NCBI GenBank assembly: GCA_958295665.1
Contig: OY282558.1
Location: forward strand, 16,863,409 to 16,927,408
Source of the DNA: Tipula vernalis
Taxonomy: Eukaryota > Arthropoda > Insecta > Diptera > Tipulidae
Direction of reading: 5' to 3'
DNA: 64,000 bases
Position numbers and translations under genes: made by a program. The notes below the pieces were generated by a model. The model worked only from the letters and a program-made list of their open reading frames with translations. It made no database searches and was not told the DNA's origin. Positions 1 to 12,719 of the stretch are shown here, piece by piece (the first letter of the stretch is position 1; the number at the start of each line of letters is the position of its first letter).

Positions 1-1559
1 CATCTTTAAACTGCAGAAAAAGTTGAGTTTTATAACTGCCAAGTTTGGCACGCGTGTCACATATTTCCAAGCACTGACATAAATTGTCGAAATATGTAAT
101 CGAGCACGCCAAACAGCATGTCCAATTATCATTTGTTTTACTTTTGCATTTCTATAAACCGTTACACATAATTACTCTAGGTCGCTTTCTTTCATCAAAC
201 ATCGAATTATGCCAAGAAATTGAGAAAATTAAATCCTCCTAAAGCGTATAATAACTTCAGATACCTAAGTCACTGCTATTGAACACGTAAAACATCCCCA
301 GAATCTATACTTTACGATGAAGATAAACTGATAATCCAAGTTGCAGTGACGACACAAACGGTTTTGGTCGGCAACTGTAATTCTTTTGAGGCCCAGTTTT
401 AAATTAGTATTTCGGTGGACTACAGGCCACCAAAAAATATAATTATTAATTTGCCAAATATGTTGGTAGCTGTCGAATTTCGTTTAAAATAATATAATTT
501 AGAAGCACATTTCCCAGATACGAGTACTATTCACCTTAAAAATCAACATCATTGCCGCGATGGATTCTTTAAGTTTTTTTCCCTGTCCTTAAGCTTTATT
601 TATTTATTCACTGATTAATTTAAACAGCTTTTGGTATACTCTATTTTGAGCAAAAGCTCATTTACAATGGAGTATACCAAAGGAAACAAACAGCAAAATT
701 TAACATAAAAACGGTATTTTCTGCTTTGAACTTCTGTTCGGCATGAGTAAACATTGCGTCGAAAGGTAGGCTAAAGTGAGGTCTGGGGTAACAACATTTA
801 GCGATGTTTTATCCTATATTCAGCCATAGTCACAAATTAGTTGGTCAAATCGGATAGCCTTTAATTCGAATTTAACATCTCCCTCACTATTCTAATCCCT
901 GGACGTATATACTGTATTAATAGCCCAATTATTTTATTATTTGAATTTGTTAGGAACTTCAGGTATCCATGATGATCCACTACATTACCAGTACCGTTAA
1001 TAAAACAAAATCAACAATGTCGTTGCGAATATTTCACTATAAGATTCGATATTATATACTCTTCACCTGATACAAAGTGATTTGTAGTGCAGTTAAGTGA
1101 TAATGACGAAATTGCTTTGACCTAACAAATGTTGTAGAATTAATATCTGCAGTGTGATGAACCCAGCGACTATTGTTTGAACGTTCAATAAATTACAGCG
1201 TGCTTTTTTGCCTTAATATTTCAGATCGAAGGGAAATAAAGAAGCTGATATAAGGAAGGATGTAAGGTATGTACTTTGTATGTTTCAGGTTAATCTGTGG
1301 AGAAAATGGGAGACTGAATTCTTTGAGAATTCATTTCTATAGGAAATTCAAACGAGATACACAAATGTTTTGAATGATCGAGAGAATCAGGCTGAACCAT
1401 TTCAAATGTGAAATTTAATTACTACCAGCTATACCGGTCAACCCTCCCGAAATTTATGTGATCCAATTTTAAACAGGATGCCTCTGCCTAAGGGCTCCGG
1501 AAAAACTAATGCTACCTCTGTGTACTACCACACCATATTATTCGAGGAAACAATACATG
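1..1559. other. AT-rich stretch without recognisable gene
   Basis: No convincing coding region was found on either strand. The one structured item is an inverted repeat with perfect 12-bp arms (630-641 TTTGGTATACTC and 670-681 GAGTATACCAAA) separated by 28 bases, which could be a trace of a small hairpin element. The rest looks like unconstrained intergenic or intronic DNA. Confidence 0.5.
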
Positions 1560-1850
1560 GCTCACAAATACTTGCTGTATACTGATGTACCTCGTGGTTT
1601 GCTGTATATGTTCACTGTGGATCTACTTTTTCAATATTATCTTGGAATTATTAGTTTAATCAATTCTGCTGTTATGCCATAGTCTTGCTTTTGTAAACAA
1701 CTAATGGTTACCGGGAATTTCAATCTTCCTGATATTACTTGGATTCAGGTTGATGGAGTTTTTCACCTCTAAAAACGTAGACTTGCTTAATATGTCTCAT
1801 ATCGCCAATTGTGTTTGATTCCTTACGTGCAAACTTCTCATCTTTCGCAA
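1560..1850 (+). pseudogene. LINE endonuclease relic (Jockey-like)
   Basis: Around 1708-1743 the plus strand reads VTGNFNLPDITW, matching the conserved G-D-F-N-x-P-x-x-x-W core of the apurinic-like endonuclease of Jockey-type non-LTR retrotransposons, with the usual Asp replaced by Asn. The preceding 100 bases translate in the same neighbourhood to weak matches with the strand upstream of that motif. Frames are broken and nothing downstream can be followed with confidence. This is an old 5' and 3' truncated scrap; the clade is inferred from one motif. Confidence 0.45.
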
Positions 1851-2836
1851 ACTTACCAGTGACCAGTTAGTTGTCATATATAGGGAATTTCCAAATGTCG
1901 ACTTTGGTTTCTCAAATGGTAATCTCACCACGAATTCCGCAAAGATTTGTCTACATTCCTAATTATTGACTTGTCCAGGATGACCGTTTATAATGACGTA
2001 GTATTGACTTATGCTTCATCTTGTTTCTCAACTGCAATCTAACCCAACGATGTATTTTATGTAATAATTTGCCCTTTAAGGCAGTAAAATATCAACAGAT
2101 TTTGATGAACTCTTTTCTTGATCAGCCAACTGTAGGTTATCCATTAGCTGCATATCCGCTGAGTTAAAATATGATGATGCTAGACAGTAATTTTTGGAAC
2201 AATGTAAGCCTCGACTTCAATTTTATTAGCTGCATTTGTCCTACCGGTAGAAATTAACGATATAAGTCATCTCATTGACTCTATTTTACATTAACCCTGT
2301 ATCTAATAAAACTGCATATTATTCGATTTTCAAAACGGCCCTTTACCATAATTAAGGCAGTGGGCGATATAAATTGTGCCGGCATACTAACCCTCCTACT
2401 TCGTTCTCGGTTTTTATATAACAACCGCTTTTGGTATTTCATCGGCTTAAATATGCAGCAGTGTGTCCTGCAAATGTATTTTACTGCAAATATAACAATT
2501 TTTTCTCGAGTTGCACTGATAGGTGGAATGACTACCGGCCAAGCGGTTGAAACAGCGTTCCAATTATTTGATGGAATATCTACGTTACTCCGTTGTTTAC
2601 TCTAAAAGTTGTTTGCATAAATCAAATCATAAATATTTGTTGAGACCATATACTGCTAGACTCTTCGCCAACATTATTTAGTCAAATAAAAATCAGCCAG
2701 GGGCCACGAGACTCCGCATACAATCATTAGCCCTCTAATGATTTCATAACAAGTGTTTGATAGTTTCTTGATATTGACTGCCACGTTTGAGTTGAAGTTA
2801 GGTAGATCAAGAAAAGTGTGTATACATTTTATTGAT
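1851..2836. other. stretch without recognisable gene
   Basis: An open frame of 81 codons at 2360-2605 has no recognised domain or motif and is near chance expectation for this length of DNA. No RNA gene or repeat was recognised. It may be further decayed LINE sequence continuing from the scrap on its left. Confidence 0.4.
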
Positions 2837-3943
2837 ACTGTTAAAGTTAGCCGAAAGTTGCCAACCGAAAGTGAAAAGTTGATAATGTAGATTGTGTTAG
2901 TTCAACCGAAATGAAAGAAAAAGCATGGTAATGCGGATTGTCTAATATCAGCCGAAAGTAAAATGCCGATAATGCAGATTATGATGTTGACATTCCAGCC
3001 GAAAATAAAAAATTTTGTAGTTACCAGCCGAAAGTAAAAAGGACTTGTAAATGTAAATAGTCTTACGTAAAAAACTTTGTTTAACCTAGTCGTGATAAAT
3101 ACCGGAAAATCAGAAAAATCCACAAAATTGGTATAAAATCAGCATCTAGAGTGTATATCTGAAGTTTTGAAGATTTCCCACAGGGAAATTAAACTGAATT
3201 TTTTTCCTACAATAGCTATTGACAAGCCACATCAATGCAATCCATCTCCAGATACAACACTCTAGAGGCTGATTTTACACAAGTTTTTTAATTATTTTTG
3301 GAAAATCGAATTTTTCGTGATTTGCCACGGGAAACTTGAACTTAATTTGTTTCCTGCGATAGCTATTGACAAATCACATTAATGCAATCCATCTACAAAC
3401 ATAACACTCTAGAGGCTGATTTTATACAAATTTTCCAATAATTATTGGGAAATCGAATTTTCCGAGATTTCCCACGGGAAACTTGAAATGAATTTTTTTT
3501 CTACGACAGCTATTGACAAGTCACATCAATGCAATCCATCTCCAGACATAACACTCTAGAGGCTGATTTTATTCATCCATTTCTTTCTTTCGGCTGGAAA
3601 AATCTTTGAATTTTCCGACATTTCCCACGGGAAACTTGAACTTAATTTTTCTCCTTAAAAATCACATCAATGCAATCTTTTTCCAAACATAACACTCTAG
3701 ATGCTGATTTTATACAAATTTTCTAATAATTTTTGGAAAATCGAATTTTCCGAGATTTCTCACGGGAAACTTAAACTGAATTTTTTTCCTGCGATAGCCA
3801 TTGACAAGTTACATCAATGCAAAATATCTCCAGACATAACGCTCTAAAGGCTGATTTATTTGCGGCTGGAATGTCAATAACATAATTTGCATTATCAACT
3901 TTTTACTTTCGGCTGGAAACTTTCGGCTAACTTTAACAGGGTC
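2837..3943. mobile_element. non-autonomous element with terminal inverted repeats and internal tandem repeats
   Basis: The ends are inverted copies. On the left CTGTTAAAGTTAGCCGAAAG begins at 2838; on the right its reverse complement ends near 3939. Similarity continues inward for about 45 bases through repeated AGCCGAAAGT blocks to a shared GTTGATAATG. Further AGCCGAAAGT-type blocks lie inside the left end (near 2950, 2997 and 3026) and, inverted, near 3583, 3905 and 3920, as subterminal repeats. The middle is a 147-bp tandem array. No transposase is encoded. No clear target duplication was found, so the superfamily is open. Confidence 0.6.
3165..3865. repeat. 147-bp tandem repeat array (about 5 units)
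   Basis: The block CACTCTAGAGGCTGATTTTA recurs at 3258, 3405, 3552, 3693 and (degenerate) 3840, giving spacings of 147, 147, 141 and 147 bp. Each unit also carries a CACGGGAAACTTGAA block and an ATTGACAA-TCACAT-AATGCAATCC block. Units differ by scattered substitutions and small indels, so the array is not recent. It fills the middle of the surrounding inverted-repeat element. Confidence 0.8.
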
Positions 3944-6900
3944 ATTTATTTTGTGCTTTTTTTTAAAAGCTTCGCAATACTACATTTTTTAAAAGCTTCG
4001 CAATAAATTTTTCCGGTATTAGAGAAATGTTTAATGAGTGACACTGCTTTTCCGTTCAATAAACTCTTAAGGTATTGAAATCTTTGTGCTGGAGTAGAGT
4101 AATTGCTGCATTTTCGTGAATAGTAGAAATAGGTAAGTCATGAAGCCACCTCATGTAATCACCGCTAAATGGCGTGATATTAATTTTTCCATAATTTTTC
4201 CATCTCCCTCTTGATCTCACTAACACTGTTAAAGTGTTCTTTCAGACGACTCTGTCTTACTATGGGCTTTCCAATTTCGACTCCTGGTTTAAGACCTCGG
4301 ATATACTGCAGCATTTTTTGTATTTGCATCATCATCCACAGATGAAAATGTATCGCCACACGACGAGTCCTCAGGTCTAAAGGATTTTGGAGAAAGAAAT
4401 ATTACAGTCTTACCACCAAAAGGGATGACTGTACGACAACCTAAAGAAAACATAAAGTTGCCATTATCTCTGATGCCGAAATTTGAGTAGATATAAATAT
4501 ATATTGAAAGGGTTAGGCAATCGTACTAAATTCGTACATTTTCCTAATTGCTATGTTGCTTACAAACCAAGTTTATTTTAGGAACTGCTTGATTTGAAGT
4601 AATTTATTGGCTAGTAAATTGAAATCCGCTTAATTATGCTGTATTATGCCAAGAATTTGGTTAAAATGCGATACAGGGTTCATAAAATTAGTAAAGTGCA
4701 ATTTTACTTCCCAAGTGATGAATTCGGAATAATTCATGGTTTTGTTAAATTCGATTGCAAAAGCTTTAACCATTTCTGTTTTAAAGCTCACCACCGTTGA
4801 CCATTCGTAAATTAAAATTAACTTTGAAAAATAACCCAAGTTCTATACATTTTGCTGATCTCACGATTGAGTAGCACTTAATCCGATTTAGAGTTTGATG
4901 TAGCATGTATACGATATCAACAACATTTATTTATCTATTAAGAAACATTTTGATATCCATAAATATTTATACAAAAATAATATTCATTAAATACATTCGT
5001 CTCGTCTTCTTTATATACAGACATAATACACACAACAGAACATACTTACATATATACATAATATAATAAAATAGCATAAATATAAATCAAATTTTAAAGT
5101 CAAATAAATTAAATTCTCTTCATCACAAAGAAAAATTTATTTAAAAAAAAAAACAGCAACAACAAAATACCTACAAAGATTTTCTATTTTCAATTCATAC
5201 AATACTTTTCATCTTAATACTTTATCAAAAGAATTTTCATCTTTGTTACACACATAAGAAAAAAAACTTTTAACTTTGTCAATTCATTTTTATATTCCTT
5301 CGTTTCGTGTATTTATATTTTCCATAAAAGAAAATGGAAAATTTATTATTGTGAAATAGAAAATCTTTATTTTGAATATAAATCAATATAATCTCTTAAA
5401 AAATATTTTGTTGTTAAGTTTTATTTTATGTGTGGATGTTATGTGTCATTATATGATTGTGACATATATTTAGATTGGGTGTTGTTGCTGTTGTTAAATT
5501 CCAATTTTTCATGAAAATGGAATTTTGTTTGTTTGTAAAATAAAATTTTCTTTGCTGAGTTAGAAGAACATTTTAAATGAAATTAAATTTAATTTTATTT
5601 ACCGCGGATGATTGTAATAAAAAAAAAAAATAAATTTGTTGTCGTCTTCAGTGGTATATCTGAAATGGATTTAATGATGATTGGGAAAAGTCGAATTTTC
5701 TTTTTTAATTTATTTAAGTGACGATGGGTTAAGGTGTCTCGCGTGTATATTTACAATTTATTTTTTTTTTTTGTTATTTTATTGTGACAAAGTGGTAGAT
5801 ATACGAATTTAGCAAAGGTATTTGAGGAATTTATATTTTATGCTTGTAAATATGTGAATCAAAAACAAATTTTTTTCTTTTCGTTTTATTATTTACGACT
5901 TTATGAGCATGTGTGATGACATAAAATGTCGTGTGGTTTTGTGTAAATATGTGGGAATTTCATGAATGTTTTATTAATCCATTTATCTCCTGTATTTAAA
6001 TGAAGCTAATTGATTTAGTCAGGTTTATTCATTTGTATAGTAATCTAGTATAGATTTAGTCAGCGGTTATCTGGAACATTTATTTATATATTTGAATTAA
6101 ATTAACGGTGCAGATGAATATATTACGAACTTAGAACTTTGTGGTCTTCCATATTTCCTTATAAAATTCGAAATATTTATGTAAAATTGTCCCAAAAAAT
6201 CCTTTTAAGTGGCGGTCTAACTGTAGAAATTGGGAAGTTATTACTTTTTCAATTTTTCAAATAATGTTGGTGACCTCTTTACACAATTTTCATTTTATCT
6301 CCCAAGTTATGGGCTCGATTTTAATTCTGTTTGCGGTTTTGGAGTCACTAACAAATTCACAAAACATTGTTACTACCTAACTCATAAAATATTCGAACAG
6401 CAATTGGTCGAAAAAGGAGAATTTGTAGCCGTTTTCTAACACAATAATAAATCACGTAAATTATAAATTTACACATTATTTAAACAATGAATTTTAGGGT
6501 TTTTCACACAAAAGTATTTTTATTTTAATTTCACGAAACAAGAATTAACAATCGACCACAAAATCGATGATTTTATTAAAATTCTTATTAAAACGAAAAC
6601 ACGGACATAAAGTACCATATTTACCTGATTTTCAAAACACAAATTTTTTTTTAATGTATCACGATTTTCCAAATTATGTATTTAAAATGGTCCTTTCAAG
6701 CTGCACGATATTAGTTAATAATAAAGCGAATGCAATTTAATTACATTCGTTGTCTCAATTATAATCCAACTTTATGTAATTTTCGTAGATGCTCGAATAG
6801 ATTCATCCAATCATTAATAATACGAACAAATTCGTATACATTTCGGATAAATAGAGATGTAATGGAATATTGTTACGCATACGAATTTATTCGTAATATT

Positions 6901-7239
6901 AAAGTATTATAAAGTCACTTTCGTTAATATAATGAACAATAAGTAATTAAAATAAATTTTCAGCATAGTCTTATTCATAAATATTATGAAACGTTCATAA
7001 ATTTGTTTTTTTAATAAAATCAAGCAAGTTACACTAATAAGCACACAACCTGTGAATGTATTCTATAAATAGTACAATAAACTACACCATTTTTTGTTTA
7101 TGAACTGTGATTCGTTCTATTAACGTACAAATTTTCATGAATTTTTCTGAATTTTGTTTTTTTTAAGTAAATATATTATTTTTGACATTAATAGTACGAA
7201 TTATGGTTAATGAACGCCACTCGTAAATAAAATGCACTA
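3944..7239. other. very AT-rich non-coding stretch
   Basis: No supported gene. From about 4900 to 6500 the sequence has long A and T runs, CAACAACAAAAT-type repeats and several AATAAA hexamers, resembling fly untranslated or intronic sequence. Short open frames here (for example 6230-6439) have no recognisable motif. Between about 6800 and 7230 there is a cluster of TACGAA/TTCGTA motifs in both orientations. Confidence 0.4.
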
Positions 7240-7690
7240 TATTTTTTTCAGTGCAGGCAAACTACACGTATTTTTAGAATTTTTACAAAAATCCGTTGCC
7301 CTTGCTCATCGAAGGAGTGCCGTTGTTGAGGAGAAGGCGGATGCTCCAAATAGATTGAGCTCCAGCACATTTTGCAAGGATAATACGTGATTATTTGAAT
7401 AAAAATTACCCACGGTAGAGAAGGTTCTTTAGCCTGGCCGCCAAAGTTCCCTGATCTTACGCCCCCTAGATTTTTATTTCTGGGGATTTATAAAACAAAA
7501 AGTGTACGCCCTGCCTATTGAAACCCGCAAGCGATAGACAGCAAGAATTTTCGCTGCTGCAGCAGAAATAAGACGCAATCCTGAACAATTGCGTCGAACA
7601 ACAACAAGTGTGATCACGAGAGGCTTTGTTTGTTTAAAAGAGGGTGGAAGGCATTTCGAACATGTCATTTAATAAAAAATGTTTAATAAT
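7240..7690 (+). pseudogene. Tc1/mariner-superfamily transposase relic
   Basis: Around 7433-7475 the plus strand reads AWPPKFPDLTPPRFLF, the conserved block of IS630-Tc1-mariner transposases that precedes the last catalytic acidic residue. Shortly before it a frame reads THFARIIRDYLN, and after it the usual C-terminal pattern ending in a G-W-K-A-F-R-T block is visible in pieces across two frames to about 7672. Sequence at 7290-7360 resembles the N-terminal region, so the middle of the gene is deleted. Both strands are partly open here; the plus-strand reading is the meaningful one. Confidence 0.6.
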
Positions 7691-7699
7691 CTGTAATAA

Positions 7700-8490
7700 A
7701 AATTGTTTTTATTGATTATTAATAAGTTTTTCTCACTTCACGGTCAAGGTGATCGAACAACAATTCGATCGATAAATTAAGTTTTCGTCGCATATGCTGT
7801 TCATCTAAATAGCTCGTAGATAGTTTGGACGTTTGTTTGGGATCATTATCATGTTAAAAAATGAACCCACGACCAATGAGTCGTAGTCTAGATGGAAGTG
7901 CGTGATTTTGCAGAATTTCTTGAATCAAATTATCTACATTATAGCCACTAGAACACCATTGCCGAACTTCCCCCATACTTTACCGATGACGTCAAATAAT
8001 CATTCATTAGCTTTTCTCCAGGCCGTCTTCGAACATATGTTTTTAGGTTGGACCCAAATAGAACAAATTTTGATTCATCAGAGCAAAGTGTCTTTTTCCA
8101 GTCTCGAATTGACCATTTATATATTGCTTATTCACTTTTCTATGCAATGGTTTTTTGGACCGCCAGATACCCTCGAAGGCCAGCTTGCCTTAATCGATCG
8201 AAACCAATTAGTAAAACCACCGTAATTTTACTAATTGGTTTCGGAAGAGTTTTGTTTACGCTAGGAAGTATTTCGGGGGCTGTAAGACGTCTATTTAATT
8301 TGCTTATTGTTAGAATATAACTACCATCTGGTACTTCCAGTGGTACGAAACGGGCGTACAGTATATCACACTGTTGTTTGTGGTATTTCAAGTTTATTCG
8401 AGATTTCTCTGGTTACATACCCTTTTTTATGTAATGTAACAATTGCTTCACGCTCTGCCCTTGGTTATTCACGGTTTTTCGGCATTTTTA
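7700..8490 (-). pseudogene. Tc1-like transposase relic
   Basis: Read on the minus strand from about 8486, the sequence starts MPKNRE, then a stop, then REAIVTLHKKGYVTREIS, a typical N-terminal helix-turn-helix start of Tc1-like transposases. Next come LTAPEILPSVNKTL and AGLRGYLAVQK (8391-8140), then CSDESKFVLFGS near 8050-8090, which contains the D-E-S-K-F catalytic block. C-terminal traces (a decayed QxDNDPK block) continue to about 7740. Stops and frameshifts are frequent. It lies tail-to-tail with the relic on its left, but on the opposite strand. Confidence 0.65.
8201..8241. repeat. perfect 16-bp-arm hairpin inside the Tc1-like relic
   Basis: Arms 8201-8216 and 8226-8241 are exact inverted copies around a 9-base loop. 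It sits in the middle of the decayed transposase, where the family has no palindrome, so it arose after insertion, for example by a templated inverted duplication. Confidence 0.8.
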
Positions 8491-8499
8491 TAAGAAAAC

Positions 8500-9469
8500 G
8501 GACTGTTTTTGTAATTCTGTAAAATGGAAAACTATAATTTATACAAATTTTATTAATTTACCACATTTAGCAATTATACTTCTTACCTAGTCAGAATATA
8601 TTTTAAAATAAATTATTCGATTCCAAAATCAACCAAAATTTCCGATTTATTTAGATAACCCCTTAAAAAACGCAGTATTTAGTAAACACAATTTTCTGTA
8701 TAACTATACTCAATTGGTGATTTTCTTAGGGTTACATCATACAATATAGGCTTTTTGTTTTGCAAAAGTAGTTTAGCAAAAAAGTGAAAGATTTCGATCG
8801 CGTTCCCGGATTTTACTATTTCGCAATTAGCTGGTTTAATTTTTAAAAATCATATAAACTTTAATTTTCAAATATGTTTTAAACGACAATTTTCATCCAA
8901 TTTTCGTGAATAATTCTCTGTGCTTAAGTCTGCATCAGCAATTGACCAGAATTTTGAACCATATCATTACCGCTCCCAGTATAATTTTTATGGAACCGCC
9001 GTCCAACTCACTTCGCTTTACTAAGCTTTTCTTATAAATTTTCGTAATTAGCTATAGCATGCCGTTTGGTGGAACGAAATGCAAGCTTTTAAGTACACCC
9101 TAATTGGTTTGGCAGTCTTCAGAAGTCGCATATACAGGGATCGCATTTGTAGTTTCCACAATTTTACTTAAAATAAAAAACCCAACTTTTAAAGATAGCT
9201 TCTGGAAAAAATTCTGGAGGGCTTTCTAGGTTAATGCATTTTTTTCTAATTAAACCAAGCTGCCTTTTATCAATGAGCCAACCTTGTTTAAGTACTTCGG
9301 CAATCTAGGGGGGTAGGGATTAACTATCTACACCCATGAATCTCGTGGTCTATATTCCGAGGCTGCAGCTATGAAAAAGCCACTAAATGTGCCTAATACC
9401 TAATCGTATACATACAAGTGATACTCTGTCTAAAAACCTACACTCAGCAACCGAAGTATCAATAAAACT
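8500..9469. other. stretch without recognisable gene
   Basis: AT-rich sequence without an open frame or repeat that I could assign. Its 3' part adjoins the Jockey-type relic and may contain untranslatable remains of the same element. Confidence 0.35.
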
Positions 9470-10440
9470 TAAAAGGAGGCAAAATACCTCTCAACGTTTT
9501 TATTTTGACCTTCGATACTGATGAAGATATCGACAATTTATCAAGTTAAGCATATCTTAGGTTGCAAAGTGGTTATTCAGCCTATGGACATGCACACAAA
9601 TATTGCAATAAGGAACCCAGGAGTGTCAAACGCTTAGGTAAAGATCATAACAAAGATTGTGCCAAAGCTAAAAAATATTCAGCCTAAAAGAAAATTATAG
9701 TGAAAAATCTAAGTTTATTCAAGAAGCAACCAGTTAGGATAAACTAACCTTAAGTAGTAAAGTGTCGGGAGGGAGCTACTCATGAACAATTGGGTAAAAT
9801 GATTTACGCTAAAGTAACTATGATTGACAGAAATCATGGGAAAATTGCTCAAAATGACATTATAAGTTAAACACTTATATTGTTTTTAAACAGACTCAAC
9901 ACGTTTGATGAGTTATTGCACAAACTAGAGTACAGCACTGGGAAAGCAGCATGGGAAGCCATCCCTAAACATAAAAATCGGCAATGATCTTAGAATTTTA
10001 TGGTGGAATGACAATCGATGACTGATACAACATCAACAAGAATTCTGGCCCTGGATCCAGAAAATATCTTTGTATACCTCATCATTAAATTTCATCATCG
10101 AATATATCAAACTATTCACCCTGATTACACTGCTATGGGGGGTAATTAGAAATAGTATTTAACTATGTGAAGAGTTAAATTATGAATCAGAAGAAATTCA
10201 AGCAACTGCTGTTGGCGTCAAAACAACAAGTAGTTCTATTTGTTTTGTGGGTACAATATCTGCTTCCCGCTGAAGTACTCATTGAAAGAAAAAGATTACC
10301 TCGATTTCCTTAGTAAACTAAGAAAACGATTTGTACTTGGGGGAGATTTTATTGCAAATACGCCCACTGTGGCAGCACTGTTACAAGTTTAGAGTAGGGA
10401 AGTTTTGCAACATCTATTGTCATAATTCTAAAACTGATCT
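9470..10440 (+). pseudogene. Jockey-type LINE relic (ORF1 zinc-knuckle region and endonuclease)
   Basis: At about 9565-9660 the plus strand reads SAYGHAHKYCNKEPRSVK followed by KDHNKDCAKAKK, the remains of the C2HC knuckles of a Jockey-type ORF1 (several Cys replaced by Ser or Arg). Further on, 10090-10130 reads HRIYQTIHPDYTAMGG and about 10285-10345 reads YLDFLSKLRKRFVLGGDF, matching consecutive blocks of the endonuclease (Tyr-x-Thr-Asp-x-Pro and Gly-Gly-Asp-x-Asn). The order ORF1 then EN is correct, so this is one element with many frameshifts, truncated before the reverse transcriptase. Confidence 0.6.
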
Positions 10441-12360
10441 TTACATTCTAGGAAGGGTTAAGGTAAGCTTTAAAGCTTTAAGATGCTAATCTTTTAAAAA
10501 TACTTAATCTTTGTTTCAATACATCACGGTAACAAAGATTAATTCTGTTAGTAAAACACTTCCATCATTTAATAAATCTGCTAAGACCGTGTGCAAAATT
10601 GTTAAAATTTTAATATTTAAACTGTGGTAAGAATAATAAAATTTACCACATATTTTAACCGATTTGCTGTGCGAATTGAAACCAGTTAAAAGGTTAAAAT
10701 ATTGACATTCAAAATGTTTTTACATTGACCAATTATTATAACTTAAATATTTGCTTTACAATTTTGTTTACTAAGAATTTAATTTGTCTGTCTGTAAATC
10801 AATTGAGTTGTTCGGCTTTTTTGTAGACAAATATATTAATTGTTCATGAAAATCCCAATATTTTTTTTGATTTGTTAAATCAGAAAAATAAAGAGGCCAA
10901 TCTCTCACAACATACAATATCTACTAAAAAAAGTAGAAATATCATTCTCCCCTCACCGTAAGAATGAGAACTCTCCATGAGTTCCTTAGGTTGGTAGTTT
11001 GGTTTCTACTGGAAAGTTGGTTTCTCATCAGGTATCTACGACCAAACTACAAAAATAAAACTCTCGCCAATTTACAATATCTGACCAGAACGTACTGACA
11101 TAGCGAATTATATTCACAAACCCAAAATCAAATATCAAAAACCCAAAATCGAAAATTTTGGGATTGCCTTGAACAATAAAAAAATCAATTAATTTTGTTT
11201 ACTTGTATAATTTAGCAAATCATTTGTAAAAATTGAAAAATTTGATTGCAAAATACTGCAGTACCAAGAAAAGTGAAGGTATCGAACAAATATTATTATT
11301 AAAAATCTTTAATGATTACTTAAAATTAATATTTTGGAGCCCAAAATAAGTCTCTAACAATTCAAGTACTTAAAGGTATGAGGTTAGTGGTATGTAACAA
11401 GAAGATAGAATTTTAACTGGTCTGTGACCACTTAACACAGAGACTAACAGTTCAAAGAAAATAAGACCATCTCCAAACATACGCATTACATAAGGGGCAA
11501 TTGTTTGCGCATACTGAAATATGCAAGGACATCATATAAGTTCTTAACATCATTGTTCTGAACAGCAATCAAACCGAGTACCCGAGTTCGGATCCATGAA
11601 ATTGTTTCATAGTTCAAATATTTTTTATTAATCAGTCAATATTTCGCTTTGACTCTAATTTGTGTCGTATATTCAATTCGTTTACTTAATCTTATTAATC
11701 TTATCAAATTATTTAAATTTAAAACATTACTCAGTTCATTTAACAACCAAAAATTATAGTAGAAGATTGAGCTGGAATATTTTAATATCTAAAGCTGGAA
11801 AAATCCAGAGTGGAGTACTGTTAATTTACTTGTAAGATCTCATTAAAATTTAACGACCACAAGTCTTCTCAATAAAAACGATTATGATATAGAAATGTAA
11901 AAATTACATCTGCCTTTACAAAATTTAAACGAATTCAAAACCCATAGATACTGTTGAAACGTCTCTTAAACCAGACCAAATCAATTTCGAAACGTTACGA
12001 AACTTGAAATTGATAGACAAGAGACAGATCTATCTAATTATCAAGCATATCAAAAGTCCTTAGAACTTTCGTCGTTCAGATCAACTGCAAATTATCGTAG
12101 GTTTCGGTAAACTAAACAATATCACTATTACCGTTGTATTTCTTTTACCGAATATATCTGATACATTGGATCATCCAGTAAAGTCAAAGTATACTATACT
12201 AATATAAATATCGTCAGATCTTTTTAAACGATTCCGATAGAGAAAAGGTGGTGCAACCCTTCCCTTGTGCATTTCCACAAACTAAAAAATTCTTAAGTTA
12301 ATCCGCTAATTTTGCGGTGTCCAAATTTTTCTGAACCTTGCCATTGGTACAATCTTTTCT
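10441..12360. other. stretch without recognisable gene
   Basis: No supported coding region, RNA gene or tandem repeat. The sequence is AT-rich with stops in all frames. Some of it may be decayed retrotransposon sequence, but no motif could be defended. Confidence 0.35.
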
Positions 12361-12480
12361 CAATCCAAAAATAATTACGATTTACGAATAACTGGAAACA
12401 AAAATCTTAATGCAGATTCCTTGAGCGGAATTAAATTAGAAAAAGGCAAGCCAATATATGTACATAATTTAGTCTACTAA
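12361..12480 (+). pseudogene. possible Gypsy-type RNase H/linker trace
   Basis: One frame reads NNYDLRITGNKNLNADSLSG around 12368-12430. The N-A-D-x-L-S-x block preceded by a Y-x-x-x-I strand is the usual end of RNase H in Gypsy-type polyproteins. Flanking sequence could not be aligned, so this rests on one motif and could be chance. Confidence 0.25.
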
Positions 12481-12719
12481 TCAAGTCTTGAGTACCTTAA
12501 TATTACCAAATATAAGTTAAAAATCGTTCAACTAACATATGATACCGAACTAACTAAAATTATTCAAGATTTTTATACGAGAGAAGGTGCATTCCAAACA
12601 GTTGAAAGATCAAAAAGATATCATCAATTTAAAAATGTATATTCACAAACATTTCTAGCCATAGGCATTTACTTCTTTGGTTGCTTCAACATAGTCTCAG
12701 ACTATTAAACACTCAAGTT

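Noticed and set aside
3165..3865. CRISPR-like or nucleosome-phased meaning of the 147-bp spacing
   Set aside because: Whole units repeat without separate spacers, so it is not a CRISPR array. The match to nucleosome length is probably coincidence without further data.
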